Part shown: positions 31,286 through 40,278 of the stretch, piece by piece | Layout: every line of letters starts with the position of its first letter | Position numbering within the stretch: the first letter of the stretch is position 1 | Assembly: GCA_030536355.1 (NCBI GenBank) | Contig: JAUNQD010000016.1 | Location: 1-41,002, forward strand | DNA length: 41,002 nucleotides | Reading direction: 5' to 3' | Source of the DNA: Bacillota bacterium | Lineage (GTDB): Bacteria; Bacillota; Clostridia; Peptostreptococcales; Anaerovoracaceae | Position numbers and translations under genes: made by a program | Notes under the pieces: generated by a model | Told to the model about the DNA's origin: nothing | The model's database searches: none | What the model saw: the letters and a program-made list of their open reading frames with translations, nothing else

Positions 31286-32391
31286 GTATTAAAATAGCTA
31301 CATTTTTTTTAAATTTAATATACTTTGTTATAAAGCTGTTTCCAACGACTAATAAAGTTACTTTCATTAGCAGGCAAAGCAACAGTCCTTCTCAAGATGC
31401 TTTGATGTTAGCTAAAGAATTGAAAGATAAAAATAGTAATATTAAAGTTGTTATGCTGTTTAAAAAACTTGATAACAAGATAGTATATTGTTTTCACATA
31501 ATTAAGCAGATGTACCATATTGCGACGTCAAAAACTGTAATCTTAGACAGCTATTGTATTGTTATTAGCTTGTTAAAACATAAGAATGACCTTAAGGTTG
31601 TACAGATGTGGCATGCATTGGGAGCTTTAAAGCGTTTCGGTTACAGTATCCTTGATGAAGAAGAAGGTAGCAGTAGTAAACTGGCAGAGATGATGAGAAT
31701 GCATAAAGGCTATGATGTGATTTTCACTAGTAGTGAGTACTGCAAAGAATCCTTTGCAGAAGCATTTGGATACAAATCTGATAAATTGAAGGTTATGTCA
31801 CTTCCAAGAGTCGACTTGCTTAGAAGCAGTAAATACCAGGCGACAAAGCGAGATGAAATTTATACTGTTTACCCGCAGTTAAAAGAAAAAGAAACAATAG
31901 TATACGCACCAACATTTAGGAAGTCCGATTTAATTGTTAGTGATACTAATGCTATTAAAAAACTTATCAACGAAATTGATAAGAATAAATACAACCTTGT
32001 AATAAAAGTTCATCCGTTGACAAACCTTGAAATTACAGAGGAACGCATAATTGTTGATAATTGCTTTTCCACCCTAGATATGTTATCAGTAGCGGATTAT
32101 ATCGTTCTGGATTATTCAGCGATTCTTTATGAAGCAGCATTATTAAATAAACCTCTTTTCTTTTATGCATTTGACTTGGATGAGTATACAGAAAAAAGAA
32201 ATTTTTATATAGACTATGAAAAAGAAATGCCGGGAGCCATATGTAAGAACGCAAATGATGTTACAAAATCCATTGAAAACAAAATATATGATGTGAGTAA
32301 AGTTAAAAACTTTGCGGACAAGTATATTCAAAATCAAGAGAACTGTACATCAGAAATGGTAGAGTATATCATTCAATTAATGGGAAAATAA
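31282..32391 (+). CDS. CDP-glycerol/CDP-ribitol phosphotransferase family protein (first copy)
   Basis: 369 residues of the TagF/TarF/TarL family (Glyphos_transf). Family motifs: VVQMWHALGALKRFGYS (the conserved WHA/G), IVYAPTFRKSD, VIKVHPLTN, and IVLDYSAILYEAALLNKPLF with the FYAFDLDEY segment that follows. It transfers a polyol phosphate from a CDP-polyol to a lipid-linked acceptor or growing chain. With TarI/TarJ next door ribitol phosphate is the likely unit; glycerol phosphate remains possible. It lacks the long N-terminal GT domain of some TarL/TarF proteins, starting with a hydrophobic stretch. The second copy begins at its stop (TAATG). Confidence 0.85.
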   Translation: MSIKIATFFLNLIYFVIKLFPTTNKVTFISRQSNSPSQDALMLAKELKDKNSNIKVVMLFKKLDNKIVYCFHIIKQMYHIATSKTVILDSYCIVISLLKHKNDLKVVQMWHALGALKRFGYSILDEEEGSSSKLAEMMRMHKGYDVIFTSSEYCKESFAEAFGYKSDKLKVMSLPRVDLLRSSKYQATKRDEIYTVYPQLKEKETIVYAPTFRKSDLIVSDTNAIKKLINEIDKNKYNLVIKVHPLTNLEITEERIIVDNCFSTLDMLSVADYIVLDYSAILYEAALLNKPLFFYAFDLDEYTEKRNFYIDYEKEMPGAICKNANDVTKSIENKIYDVSKVKNFADKYIQNQENCTSEMVEYIIQLMGK

Positions 32392-33575
32392 TGATGAAAA
32401 ATATAATTACAAACATAGGGAAATTCATATTACTGCGATTGATATATCCATGGCAGTACAGACGGTTCTCGAAAGGTTCAATAGAAGAAGGCAAAGTTAT
32501 CTTTGTAGAAATAAGAAATGAAAAGATAAGCAATAGCCTTAAATCCATGTACGAACGTGTTATAGAGCTGGGTAAGTTCAATATCAAAACACACTTTTTG
32601 CTGGAAGGTGTGGGTAGTCGTAAAGAAAACATTAAGAGAACCATGGCTTTTTTGAAAGATATGGGAGATGCTCAATATGTATTTCTGTGTGAAGCGAACA
32701 ATGCTTTCGCTTGTTTTGATAAACGAAAGGAAACGAAGGTAATTCAGTTATGGCATGGTTGCGGAGCCTTTAAAAAATTTGGATTCAGCACCGCAGACCT
32801 GAAATTTGGCAGTAGTAAAAGCCAACAGGAAAAGTACCCGCTGTATAATAATCTCGATCTTGTTACAGTTAGCAGCCCTGAAGTTGTATGGGCGTACAAG
32901 GAGGCAATGGGTCTTAGTGATGATATTGTTAAGCCATTAGGTATAAGCAGAACGGATGTGTTCTTTGATGTTGAATATATTGAAAATTGCAGAAGCAAGA
33001 TTGAAGCGTTAATTCCTCAAATCAAAGGAAAGAAAGTGATTCTATATGCTCCAACCTTTAGAGGAGATGTAAGTAATGCCAAAGCTCCTGACAAACTGGA
33101 GTTAGAGTTTATGAAGAAAAATCTAGGTGATAAATATGTAATCCTAATTAAACATCATCCGTTCATAAAAGATCTTCCGGAAATATCAGAAAGCTGTTAT
33201 GAATTTGCCTTTGATGTAACTCACGAATTGGATATAGATGTGTTGCTATGTGCCAGTGATATATGTATATCGGACTACTCTTCGTTGGTATTTGAATATG
33301 CATTACTAAATAAACCTATGATATTTTTTGCCTATGATCTTGATGATTATAATGACTGGAGAGGGTTCTATTATGATTATGATGAAATGACCCCAGGTCC
33401 AATAGTAAAGGATGCCAGTAAACTTGTAGATCAGATAGAATTAGCAAGCAATAATTACAACTATGAGGAAATAAAAACCTTTAAAAATAAGTTCATGGAA
33501 GCTTGTGACGGACAGTCCACAAATCGGATTTTAGAGCACGTAGGAATAAGGTGGAGTTACAGTGAAGATAAGTAG
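32391..33575 (+). CDS. CDP-glycerol/CDP-ribitol phosphotransferase family protein (second copy)
   Basis: 394 residues, paralogous to the preceding gene in the same motif order: VIQLWHGCGAFKKFGFS, ILYAPTFRGD, LIKHHPFIKD, ICISDYSSLVFEYALLNKP, then FFAYDLDDYNDWRGFYYD. Two adjacent members suggest a division of labour such as primer addition and chain extension, or two different attachment sites on the repeat unit; sequence does not tell which. The start at 32391 shares one base with the previous stop, with another ATG directly after it. Last gene before a new internal promoter. Confidence 0.85.
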   Translation: MMKNIITNIGKFILLRLIYPWQYRRFSKGSIEEGKVIFVEIRNEKISNSLKSMYERVIELGKFNIKTHFLLEGVGSRKENIKRTMAFLKDMGDAQYVFLCEANNAFACFDKRKETKVIQLWHGCGAFKKFGFSTADLKFGSSKSQQEKYPLYNNLDLVTVSSPEVVWAYKEAMGLSDDIVKPLGISRTDVFFDVEYIENCRSKIEALIPQIKGKKVILYAPTFRGDVSNAKAPDKLELEFMKKNLGDKYVILIKHHPFIKDLPEISESCYEFAFDVTHELDIDVLLCASDICISDYSSLVFEYALLNKPMIFFAYDLDDYNDWRGFYYDYDEMTPGPIVKDASKLVDQIELASNNYNYEEIKTFKNKFMEACDGQSTNRILEHVGIRWSYSEDK

Positions 33576-33581
33576 CTATTT

Positions 33582-33610
33582 TTGACTTGAACCTCTATAT
33601 ATGGTAAAAT
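33582..33610 (+). promoter_or_regulatory. Internal promoter of the polysaccharide locus
   Basis: TTGACT (33582-33587), 17-base spacer, TAAAAT (33605-33610), 30 bases before the dehydratase gene. No terminator is seen ahead of it, so it adds to rather than replaces read-through. Confidence 0.65.
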
Positions 33611-33640
33611 AAATAAATTATACTTAAGGGAAATAATGAT

Positions 33641-35464
33641 ATGCGTTCGAAAGTAATAAGAATAATAATATTGATGATAGTTGATGCAGCGATTGTAGCA
33701 TTCAGTTCAATAATGCCACTGGCTTTGAGATTCGGCATCTTTTCAATGGATTTGTTGTATGTTGATATGGCAGTAAAGTGTTTGCCTGTAGATATCGCCA
33801 TCACTATTATCGTTTTATTAGTGTTTAAATTATATAATAGAGTTTGGTCTTATGCGGGTATTGATGAAATGATATCTATATTTAAGGCGTCCCTTGTAAT
33901 AGAAGCGTTGTATGTAGTATATAAATTACTGTTATCAATAGCCATGCCACGCAGTTTTTATGTATTCAATTGGGTGTTCCTTTTTATGCTTCTTGGCGGA
34001 GCAAGGGTATCTATAAGAGTTTTAAGACAGCTTAGAGCCAAATATAGCAATACAGGCGAGCAGAAAAAAAATGTAATGATAGTTGGGGCAGGTGCAGCGG
34101 CATCAATGCTTATAAAAGAACTTAAATTTGGCCCTGGAATATGTAACATTTCTTGCATCATAGATGATAACCCTGCTAAAAAGAATAAATATATTCATGG
34201 TATACCTATTGTTGGAAATAGAACGGATATTCTTAATAGTGCGAGGCAATATAAAATCGATGAAATTATCATAGCGATACCTTCAGCATCACCTACCACA
34301 ATGCGAGATATAATATCCATATGCCAGGAAGCAGATGTTAAGGTTAAGAGGCTTCCTGCCATTGCTACGAGTCTTACTACATCTCTCAGTCAAACTGTAA
34401 GGGATGTCAATTATGAAGATTTATTGGGTAGAGACGCTGTAGTAATAAAGAACCAGTATTTGGAGGACTTTGTAGAAGGAAAGACTATCTTGGTTACTGG
34501 TGGCGGTGGAACAATAGGTTCAGAGCTTTGTAGACAGATAGTGGCAAATAATCCCGGAAGACTGATAATTTTAGACATATATGAAAATGGAGCATATGAG
34601 CTTCAGATGGAATTAAATAGATATTATCCAGAGGCAGATATAAAAGTCCTTATAGGATCAGTTAGAGATTATGACAGACTTGAAAGTATTTTTAAGGAAT
34701 ACAGTCCGGATATAGTATATCATGCTGCGGCTCATAAGCATGTGCCACTTATGGAATATTCCCCAAATGAAGCTGTGAAGAATAACTGTGGCGGCACACT
34801 TAATCTTTCAAAGCTTGCTGATAAATATAAGGTTAAGAGGTTTGTTCTTATCTCTACAGATAAGGCGGTTAGACCTACAAATGTCATGGGCGCAACTAAA
34901 AGAATCTGTGAGATGATAGTACAGACATATAACAAGATGTCTAACACTGAATTTGTAGCAGTTAGATTTGGAAACGTACTTGGCAGTAATGGATCTGTGA
35001 TACCATTGTTCTTAAAACAGATAGAGGCTGGTGGACCAATTACTTTAACACATAGAGAAATAACAAGATTCTTTATGACAGTTAGCGAAGCGGTTTCATT
35101 GGTATTACAAGCAGGTCTTATGGCTAAAGGTGGAGAGATATTTGTTCTTGATATGGGGCAACCTGTTAAGATCTATGATTTAGCAGTTAACCTCATAAAA
35201 ATGAAAGGTTATGTTCCTGAAAAAGACATTAAGATTGAGATAGTAGGACTTAGACCTGGAGAGAAGCTTTATGAGGAGTTGCTTATGGCAGAAGAAGGTC
35301 TAGAAAGCACTGCTAATGAGTTAATCTTTATCGGGCAGCCAATAAATATTAACGGGGAAAAATTTTTGAACAGTTTAAATAAGCTTATCGAAGCAGCAGT
35401 TGATAATAGTAATGAAATTAAAACAACAGTGGCAAAGGTTTGTGACACCTATCAACCACAATAG
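33641..35464 (+). CDS. Membrane-bound UDP-sugar 4,6-dehydratase (PglF/WbpM/CapD type)
   Basis: 607 residues. Four N-terminal membrane helices (residues 1-120), then a first Rossmann domain (VMIVGAGAAASMLIKEL) and a second catalytic SDR domain beginning at about 283 with ILVTGGGGTIGSELCRQI. HAAAHKHVPLMEYSPNEAVK and ISTDKAVRPTNVMGATKR carry catalytic residues; Met replaces the Tyr of the usual YxxxK, as is normal for this class. Such enzymes convert UDP-GlcNAc to the 4-keto-6-deoxy sugar, the first step toward bacillosamine or AATGal-type amino-sugars. The aminotransferase two genes on would take the next step. Confidence 0.92.
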   Translation: MRSKVIRIIILMIVDAAIVAFSSIMPLALRFGIFSMDLLYVDMAVKCLPVDIAITIIVLLVFKLYNRVWSYAGIDEMISIFKASLVIEALYVVYKLLLSIAMPRSFYVFNWVFLFMLLGGARVSIRVLRQLRAKYSNTGEQKKNVMIVGAGAAASMLIKELKFGPGICNISCIIDDNPAKKNKYIHGIPIVGNRTDILNSARQYKIDEIIIAIPSASPTTMRDIISICQEADVKVKRLPAIATSLTTSLSQTVRDVNYEDLLGRDAVVIKNQYLEDFVEGKTILVTGGGGTIGSELCRQIVANNPGRLIILDIYENGAYELQMELNRYYPEADIKVLIGSVRDYDRLESIFKEYSPDIVYHAAAHKHVPLMEYSPNEAVKNNCGGTLNLSKLADKYKVKRFVLISTDKAVRPTNVMGATKRICEMIVQTYNKMSNTEFVAVRFGNVLGSNGSVIPLFLKQIEAGGPITLTHREITRFFMTVSEAVSLVLQAGLMAKGGEIFVLDMGQPVKIYDLAVNLIKMKGYVPEKDIKIEIVGLRPGEKLYEELLMAEEGLESTANELIFIGQPININGEKFLNSLNKLIEAAVDNSNEIKTTVAKVCDTYQPQ

Positions 35465-35484
35465 GTTAATGAAAGGGCTTCAAA

Positions 35485-36519
35485 ATGGAAGAATATGAAA
35501 GAAAAATAAGTTTAATTGATTTGTTTAATGAAATAAAACGAAGAGCTACCATTGTTTTAGCTGCTGGTATTATATTAGCTTGCGTGATATGTGTATACGA
35601 ATATGCACATGATGAAGAGGTATATGTAGCAACTTCAACTATATATATAGAGACTAATTATGTAGAAGGTAATGTGCCTAATAATAACACTGGCAATGTT
35701 CCTTTGGATTATATAGAGTTGATAAAGAGCAAAGCTGTTATTGAAAATGTACTTGATGACTTAGTGAACGAGTTGAGTTATGAAGAACTAATAGGAATGT
35801 TATCTATAACAAACACTGAAAAAACATATGTAATAAACATAAATATAAATAACAGAAATGCTGAGCTTGCAGCAGTGCTTTCAAACGAAATTGCAAAAAG
35901 TGCAGTAGAAATTTTAAATGATATCTCGGAAGGATATGAATTAAGAATTATAGGAACTGCATCTATTCCACAAACACCAATACCACAGAACGTAGTCAAA
36001 AATATAATTATTGCATTTTTCATAGGAAGTTTTATTGCGGTAATGGCTATTATAGGCTTGTTCATATTGAGAGACGGCATAACAAATAGAGATAATGATA
36101 ATATGTTTAAATTTTTATCTAATAGTATTATAAAAAAAGATTGTCATTTAAGATGTATTTTAGTTACAAGTTCTGTTGCGAATGAAGGTAGTGTAGATGT
36201 GGCGAAAGAGTTATCGAATACATTGAAGACAATTGGTAAAACAGTAACATTTGTTAATTTGGATACACCTAATATAAATATACAGAAAAAGCAAATTATT
36301 GAGTATATTCAAGAATCGAAGGAAGGTGATGATTTTACAATTATAAATGCTGAGTATATTGAAAATAATCCAGATATTCCTGATATAGTGGATATTAGTG
36401 ACGGGATTTTATTAGTTGTAAAGAGAAACTTTGCAAATAGAAAAAAAATAAAATATGCTAATAATAAATTGCAAATGGTAGACTGTAATATTGTTGGTGC
36501 AGTTCTTACAGATAAATAA
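35485..36519 (+). CDS. Wzz/CpsC-like chain-length protein fused to a degenerate BY-kinase-like domain
   Basis: 344 residues. Residues 1-200 are Wzz-like: ISLIDLFNEIKRRATIV, a membrane helix at about 22-40, a periplasmic part with the ATSTIYIETN strand, and a second helix at about 172-196 preceded by the Pro-rich ASIPQTPIPQN. The C-terminal 120 residues follow the bacterial tyrosine-kinase (CpsD/CapB) fold: ILVTSSVANEGSVDVAKEL stands where SxxPGEGKSTxxxNLA should be, so the Walker A Lys and Ser/Thr are gone; VTFVNLDTPN stands for the A' motif and DFTIINAEY for Walker B, without the Asp. There is no Tyr-rich tail. It probably controls chain length without kinase activity. Confidence 0.8.
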   Translation: MEEYERKISLIDLFNEIKRRATIVLAAGIILACVICVYEYAHDEEVYVATSTIYIETNYVEGNVPNNNTGNVPLDYIELIKSKAVIENVLDDLVNELSYEELIGMLSITNTEKTYVINININNRNAELAAVLSNEIAKSAVEILNDISEGYELRIIGTASIPQTPIPQNVVKNIIIAFFIGSFIAVMAIIGLFILRDGITNRDNDNMFKFLSNSIIKKDCHLRCILVTSSVANEGSVDVAKELSNTLKTIGKTVTFVNLDTPNINIQKKQIIEYIQESKEGDDFTIINAEYIENNPDIPDIVDISDGILLVVKRNFANRKKIKYANNKLQMVDCNIVGAVLTDK

Positions 36520-36539
36520 AATTAAGGAAATGAAATAAA

Positions 36540-37766
36540 ATGTTAATAAACGAATCATTAAAAGAGCCATTTAAACCGTTTGAGAACAAAGTATGGCTTG
36601 CAAGTCCTACTATGCATGGCCTCGAATTAGAATACATGACAGAAGCGTATAAAACAAATTGGATGTCTACTGTAGGTCAGAATATAAATGAAGTAGAAAC
36701 ATTGATTTCTGAAAAGGTAGGTGTTAAATATGGTGTTGCACTTTCTTCAGGTACAGCATCTCTTCATATGGCTGTTAAGCTTGCAGGAGTAAAGCCAGGT
36801 GATAAAGTGTTTTGTTCAGATATGACCTTTGATGCAACTGTAAATCCGATTGTATACGAAGGTGGTATCCCCATTTTCATAGATGCAGAATATGATACAT
36901 GGAATATGGATCCGATAGCACTTGAAAGAGCTTTTAATTTATATCCCGATGTAAAAGTTGTTGTAATGGCTCATCTTTACGGAACACCGGGAAAAATTGA
37001 TGAAATCAAAGAAATATGCAAGAAACATTCAGCTGTTTTAATAGAAGATGCCGCTGAAAGTTTAGGTGCAACATATAAGGGAACACAGACTGGAGCTTTT
37101 GGTGAATATGGATGCATTTCATTTAATGGCAATAAGATTATCACCGGTTCCTCGGGAGGTATGCTTTTAACTAATGATGAAAAAGCAGCTAATTTAGTAA
37201 AAAAATGGAGTACACAAAGTAGAGAACCTGCCCCATGGTATCAACATGAAGATTTAGGGTATAACTATCGAATGAGTAATGTTATTGCAGGGGTTGTGCG
37301 TGGTCAGTTTGAATATTTAGAAGAACATATTGAAGCTAAAAAGGCTATTTATGATAGATATAAAGAAGGTTTCAAGGATTTACCAATATCAATGAATCCT
37401 TATGACAATGAGATTTGTGAACCAAACTACTGGCTTTCATGTATTTTGATAGATGAAGAAGCAATGTGTAATCAAAAACGAACAGATAGTGTTGCAACAT
37501 ATGAGCCTTGTAGCGGAAAATCATGTCCAACAGAGATCCTTGAAGCTATAGATATGTTAAACGCTGAAGGCAGACCAATATGGAAGCCAATGCATATGCA
37601 ACCTTTATATAAGGATAATATATTTGTATCTGTTGAAGGAAAGGGAAAACTTTTAGATGTTGGTGGAGATATTTTTAATAGGGGATTGTGTTTACCGTCA
37701 GATAATAAAATGACGGTTGAGCAACAGGATGTAATAATTAAAGTTATTAAGAAGTGTTTTGGTTAA
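36540..37766 (+). CDS. DegT/DnrJ/EryC1/StrS-family (PglE-like) sugar aminotransferase
   Basis: 408 residues. PLP-dependent sugar aminotransferase: YGVALSSGTASLHMAVKLAG, VFCSDMTFDATVNPIVYEGG, LIEDAAESLGATYKG (PLP-binding Asp), and the Schiff-base Lys in SFNGNKIITGSSGGMLL; GYNYRMSNVIAGVVRGQ and PIWKPMHMQPLY complete the family. With the 4,6-dehydratase it should form a UDP-4-amino-4,6-dideoxy-GlcNAc or GalNAc. No PglD-type acetyltransferase is visible, so the 4-amino group could stay free. It is followed 10 bases later by the initiating transferase. Confidence 0.9.
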   Translation: MLINESLKEPFKPFENKVWLASPTMHGLELEYMTEAYKTNWMSTVGQNINEVETLISEKVGVKYGVALSSGTASLHMAVKLAGVKPGDKVFCSDMTFDATVNPIVYEGGIPIFIDAEYDTWNMDPIALERAFNLYPDVKVVVMAHLYGTPGKIDEIKEICKKHSAVLIEDAAESLGATYKGTQTGAFGEYGCISFNGNKIITGSSGGMLLTNDEKAANLVKKWSTQSREPAPWYQHEDLGYNYRMSNVIAGVVRGQFEYLEEHIEAKKAIYDRYKEGFKDLPISMNPYDNEICEPNYWLSCILIDEEAMCNQKRTDSVATYEPCSGKSCPTEILEAIDMLNAEGRPIWKPMHMQPLYKDNIFVSVEGKGKLLDVGGDIFNRGLCLPSDNKMTVEQQDVIIKVIKKCFG

Positions 37767-37776
37767 AGGAATTTGT

Positions 37777-38415
37777 ATGTATAAAAAGCTTTTAAAAAGA
37801 TTCTTTGATATTGTTTTATCAGCAATTGCACTTATAATTTTTAGCCCTGTTTTAGTTTTGCTGACAATCATAGGTGCTATTGCAATGAAAGGAAATCCAT
37901 TCTTTACACAACAAAGACCGGGAAAGAATGAAAAGATTTTCAAATTGATAAAATTCAGGACAATGACTAATCAAAAGGATAAAACTGGAGAACTGCTGCC
38001 TGATGATATTCGATTAAACAAATACGGAAAATTCTTAAGATCAACAAGTTTAGACGAGTTGCCGGAATTATTAAATATATTGTTTGGGCAAATGAGTATT
38101 GTTGGCCCTAGACCACTGTTGGTTCAGTATTTGCCATTATATAATGAACATCAAAAAAGACGACATATCGTTAGACCAGGATTAACAGGTTTCGCACAGG
38201 CAAATGGAAGAAACTCAATATCGTGGGAAGAAAAATTTGATATGGATGTTTGGTATGTAGACAACTATAGTTTTATGGTGGACATATCCATTATTTTTAC
38301 CACTGTAAAAATCGTATTTAAACGAAGTGGTATTTCTAGTGATAGTAATGCAACAATGGAAGAATTTGTAGGTGCTGAAAATGAAGCAAGTTTTTATGAT
38401 AATGTTTCACAATAA
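37777..38415 (+). CDS. Initiating sugar-1-phosphate transferase (PglC/WcaJ-like, small form)
   Basis: 212 residues: one N-terminal hydrophobic hairpin helix (residues 8-32) and the catalytic domain of monotopic polyprenyl-phosphate phosphoglycosyl transferases: PFFTQQRPGKNEKIFKLIKF, FRTMTN, STSLDELPELLNILFG with the catalytic Asp-Glu pair, SIVGPRPLL, VRPGLTGFAQANGRN. It puts the first sugar phosphate, probably the amino-dideoxysugar, onto undecaprenyl phosphate. The ATG at 37777 follows AGGA, and the preceding stop is at 37766; a TTG at 37759 is rejected. The 3' end overlaps the next gene by 35 bases. Confidence 0.9.
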   Translation: MYKKLLKRFFDIVLSAIALIIFSPVLVLLTIIGAIAMKGNPFFTQQRPGKNEKIFKLIKFRTMTNQKDKTGELLPDDIRLNKYGKFLRSTSLDELPELLNILFGQMSIVGPRPLLVQYLPLYNEHQKRRHIVRPGLTGFAQANGRNSISWEEKFDMDVWYVDNYSFMVDISIIFTTVKIVFKRSGISSDSNATMEEFVGAENEASFYDNVSQ

Positions 38416-39253
38416 TTTTGATGAAGTAAAAAGGTTAATCAAGTTTCTTGATACAGAGAACTCTTATTTTATTTTAGGAATAGATAAAAATCAAAATTCA
38501 GAAAAAACAAAAAATGAAATAATGTCAACTATTAGAAAGGGGTTAGGAATATATATTCCGCTTACGATTAATTGGGGTGCGTATTCATCAATTGACGCAA
38601 CTTTAAACATGTTGCATTGCGCACAATCATTTGAATATGAGTATGTTCATTTTATTACGGGTGCAGATGTTCCTTTAATGGAGCGTAGTTATATGGATGA
38701 ATTTCTTAAAGAAAATAGAGGAAGAGAGTTCATAGAATATGCTCCACATAATTATTCATTTGCATATTATAAATGTGATTATTACCACATGTTTACTGAA
38801 AATAAGATATATCGTAATAGTTTGTTTCTGAAAATATTAAACCATGCGTTTGTACGACTTCAAAAGGTGTTAGGTATTACAAGGGGGAATAATAATTTAT
38901 ACCATGGATCTGCGTATTTTACAGTTACTCGAGAATGTGCTACTTATATACTAGAGAACAGAGCTTTTATAAAAAGATTATGTAAGCATTCTTTAGGGGC
39001 AGATGAAGTTTGGGTTCAAACTTTAATTGCTAATAGCCCTTTTCGTAATATGATTTATGATTTTGAATGTAATTGGGGTAATCTTAGATATATTGACTGG
39101 GAAAATAGAGAAGGAAATTCGCCACATACTTTTGTAATTAAAGATATGGAAAGATTGGAAAAAGTATTAAATACTAAATATTTTTTTGGAAGAAAATTCA
39201 ATGCAAATAAGGATAAAGAAATAATAGACGCTTTATATAATAAACTATATTAA
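38381..39253 (+). CDS. Core-2/I-branching-like glycosyltransferase (GT14 type)
   Basis: 290 residues resembling the Branch family: KQVFMIMFHNNFDEVKRLIK start, INWGAYSSIDATLNMLHCA, the YEYVHFITGADVPLMERSYM segment with Asp, HGSAYFTVTRECATYILEN and SLGADEVWVQTLIANSPF containing the acidic DE pair of the family. Bacterial members are often found in capsule loci and transfer xylose, GlcNAc or similar residues; donor unknown. The ATG at 38381 lies inside the sugar-transferase gene. A GTG at 38372 is in frame. The 47 bases after it hold AGGAG for the next gene. Confidence 0.8.
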   Translation: MKQVFMIMFHNNFDEVKRLIKFLDTENSYFILGIDKNQNSEKTKNEIMSTIRKGLGIYIPLTINWGAYSSIDATLNMLHCAQSFEYEYVHFITGADVPLMERSYMDEFLKENRGREFIEYAPHNYSFAYYKCDYYHMFTENKIYRNSLFLKILNHAFVRLQKVLGITRGNNNLYHGSAYFTVTRECATYILENRAFIKRLCKHSLGADEVWVQTLIANSPFRNMIYDFECNWGNLRYIDWENREGNSPHTFVIKDMERLEKVLNTKYFFGRKFNANKDKEIIDALYNKLY

Positions 39254-39300
39254 TGGCTTATTACATGAACTGTTGCTATTGCTTAATAGGAGAAAAATAA

Positions 39301-40278
39301 ATGAAAATATTATTTACAAGTATAGGAAGAAGAGTTGAACTTGTTCAAGCCTTCAAAAAGGCTGCAATGGAACTAAACATACCCTTAAAAATTATAGGTG
39401 CAGATATTTTAGATTCTGCACCGGCACTGTACTTTTGTGACGAGAAGGAACTTGTACCTCGAATTAAAGATGATTTGTATATTCCAAGATTATTGTCTAT
39501 TTGTAAAAATAAGTCAATCTCTTGTTTAATTCCTACAATTGATACTGATTTACTATTGCTTGCTAAACATAAGGAACGTTTTGAAGAAATAGGCACAAAA
39601 GTGTTAATTAGCGATGTTGACAAAGTTTCATTATGTAGGAACAAGGTTGTTACGGCAGATTATTTTATTTCTCAAGGGTTAAATTCTCCAAAAGCATATA
39701 ATTCTGTAGAAAAATATATAGATGATATGGGAGAAGGCGCCTTTCCTGCATTTATAAAGCCTAAGGACGGAAGTTCAAGTGTTAATGCATACAAAGTTAG
39801 CGATGTTGACAATCTAAAGTTTTATTCTGAAAAAATAGATTCGTATGTAATACAAAAGTTTATTGATGGGATAGAGTTTACTATTGATATTTTTTGCGAT
39901 TATTATGGACATCCAGTTTTTGTTACACCTCGTGAAAGGTTAGCGGTAAGATCAGGAGAGGTTTTAAAGACTAAAATTAATCAAGATGACACTATTATTT
40001 CTGAAATGCTAAATCTAATTAAAGACTTTAAGCCTTGTGGACAAATAACGGTACAGTGTATAAAGGACAAGATTACAAACAAAAATTATTATATAGAAAT
40101 CAATCCTAGATTTGGAGGAGGAGCACCATTAAGCATAAAAGCAGGAGCCGACTCTGCTAAAGCGACTTTGCAGATGTTAAACGGCGAACAGTTATTCTAT
40201 TGCGAAAAAGCTGCTAAAGATGGTGCTATATATAGTAGATATGATCAAAGCATTTGTATTAATGAGGATAACAATTAA
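39301..40278 (+). CDS. ATP-grasp ligase (CarB-like) of polysaccharide loci
   Basis: 325 residues. A pre-ATP-grasp N-terminal domain (ILFTSIGRRVELVQAFKKAA, CLIPTIDTDLLLLAKH), followed by ATP-grasp motifs: FPAFIKPKDGSSSVNAYKV, YVIQKFIDGIEFTIDIFCD, and IEINPRFGGGAPLSIKAG with the metal-binding Glu and Asn. ATP-grasp enzymes join a carboxylate to an amine or thiol; those in capsule loci resemble carbamoyl-phosphate synthase domains and may attach an amino acid or other carboxylate to a sugar. That substrate is inference. It overlaps the HAD gene by one base (TAATG), implying a functional pair. Confidence 0.85.
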   Translation: MKILFTSIGRRVELVQAFKKAAMELNIPLKIIGADILDSAPALYFCDEKELVPRIKDDLYIPRLLSICKNKSISCLIPTIDTDLLLLAKHKERFEEIGTKVLISDVDKVSLCRNKVVTADYFISQGLNSPKAYNSVEKYIDDMGEGAFPAFIKPKDGSSSVNAYKVSDVDNLKFYSEKIDSYVIQKFIDGIEFTIDIFCDYYGHPVFVTPRERLAVRSGEVLKTKINQDDTIISEMLNLIKDFKPCGQITVQCIKDKITNKNYYIEINPRFGGGAPLSIKAGADSAKATLQMLNGEQLFYCEKAAKDGAIYSRYDQSICINEDNN

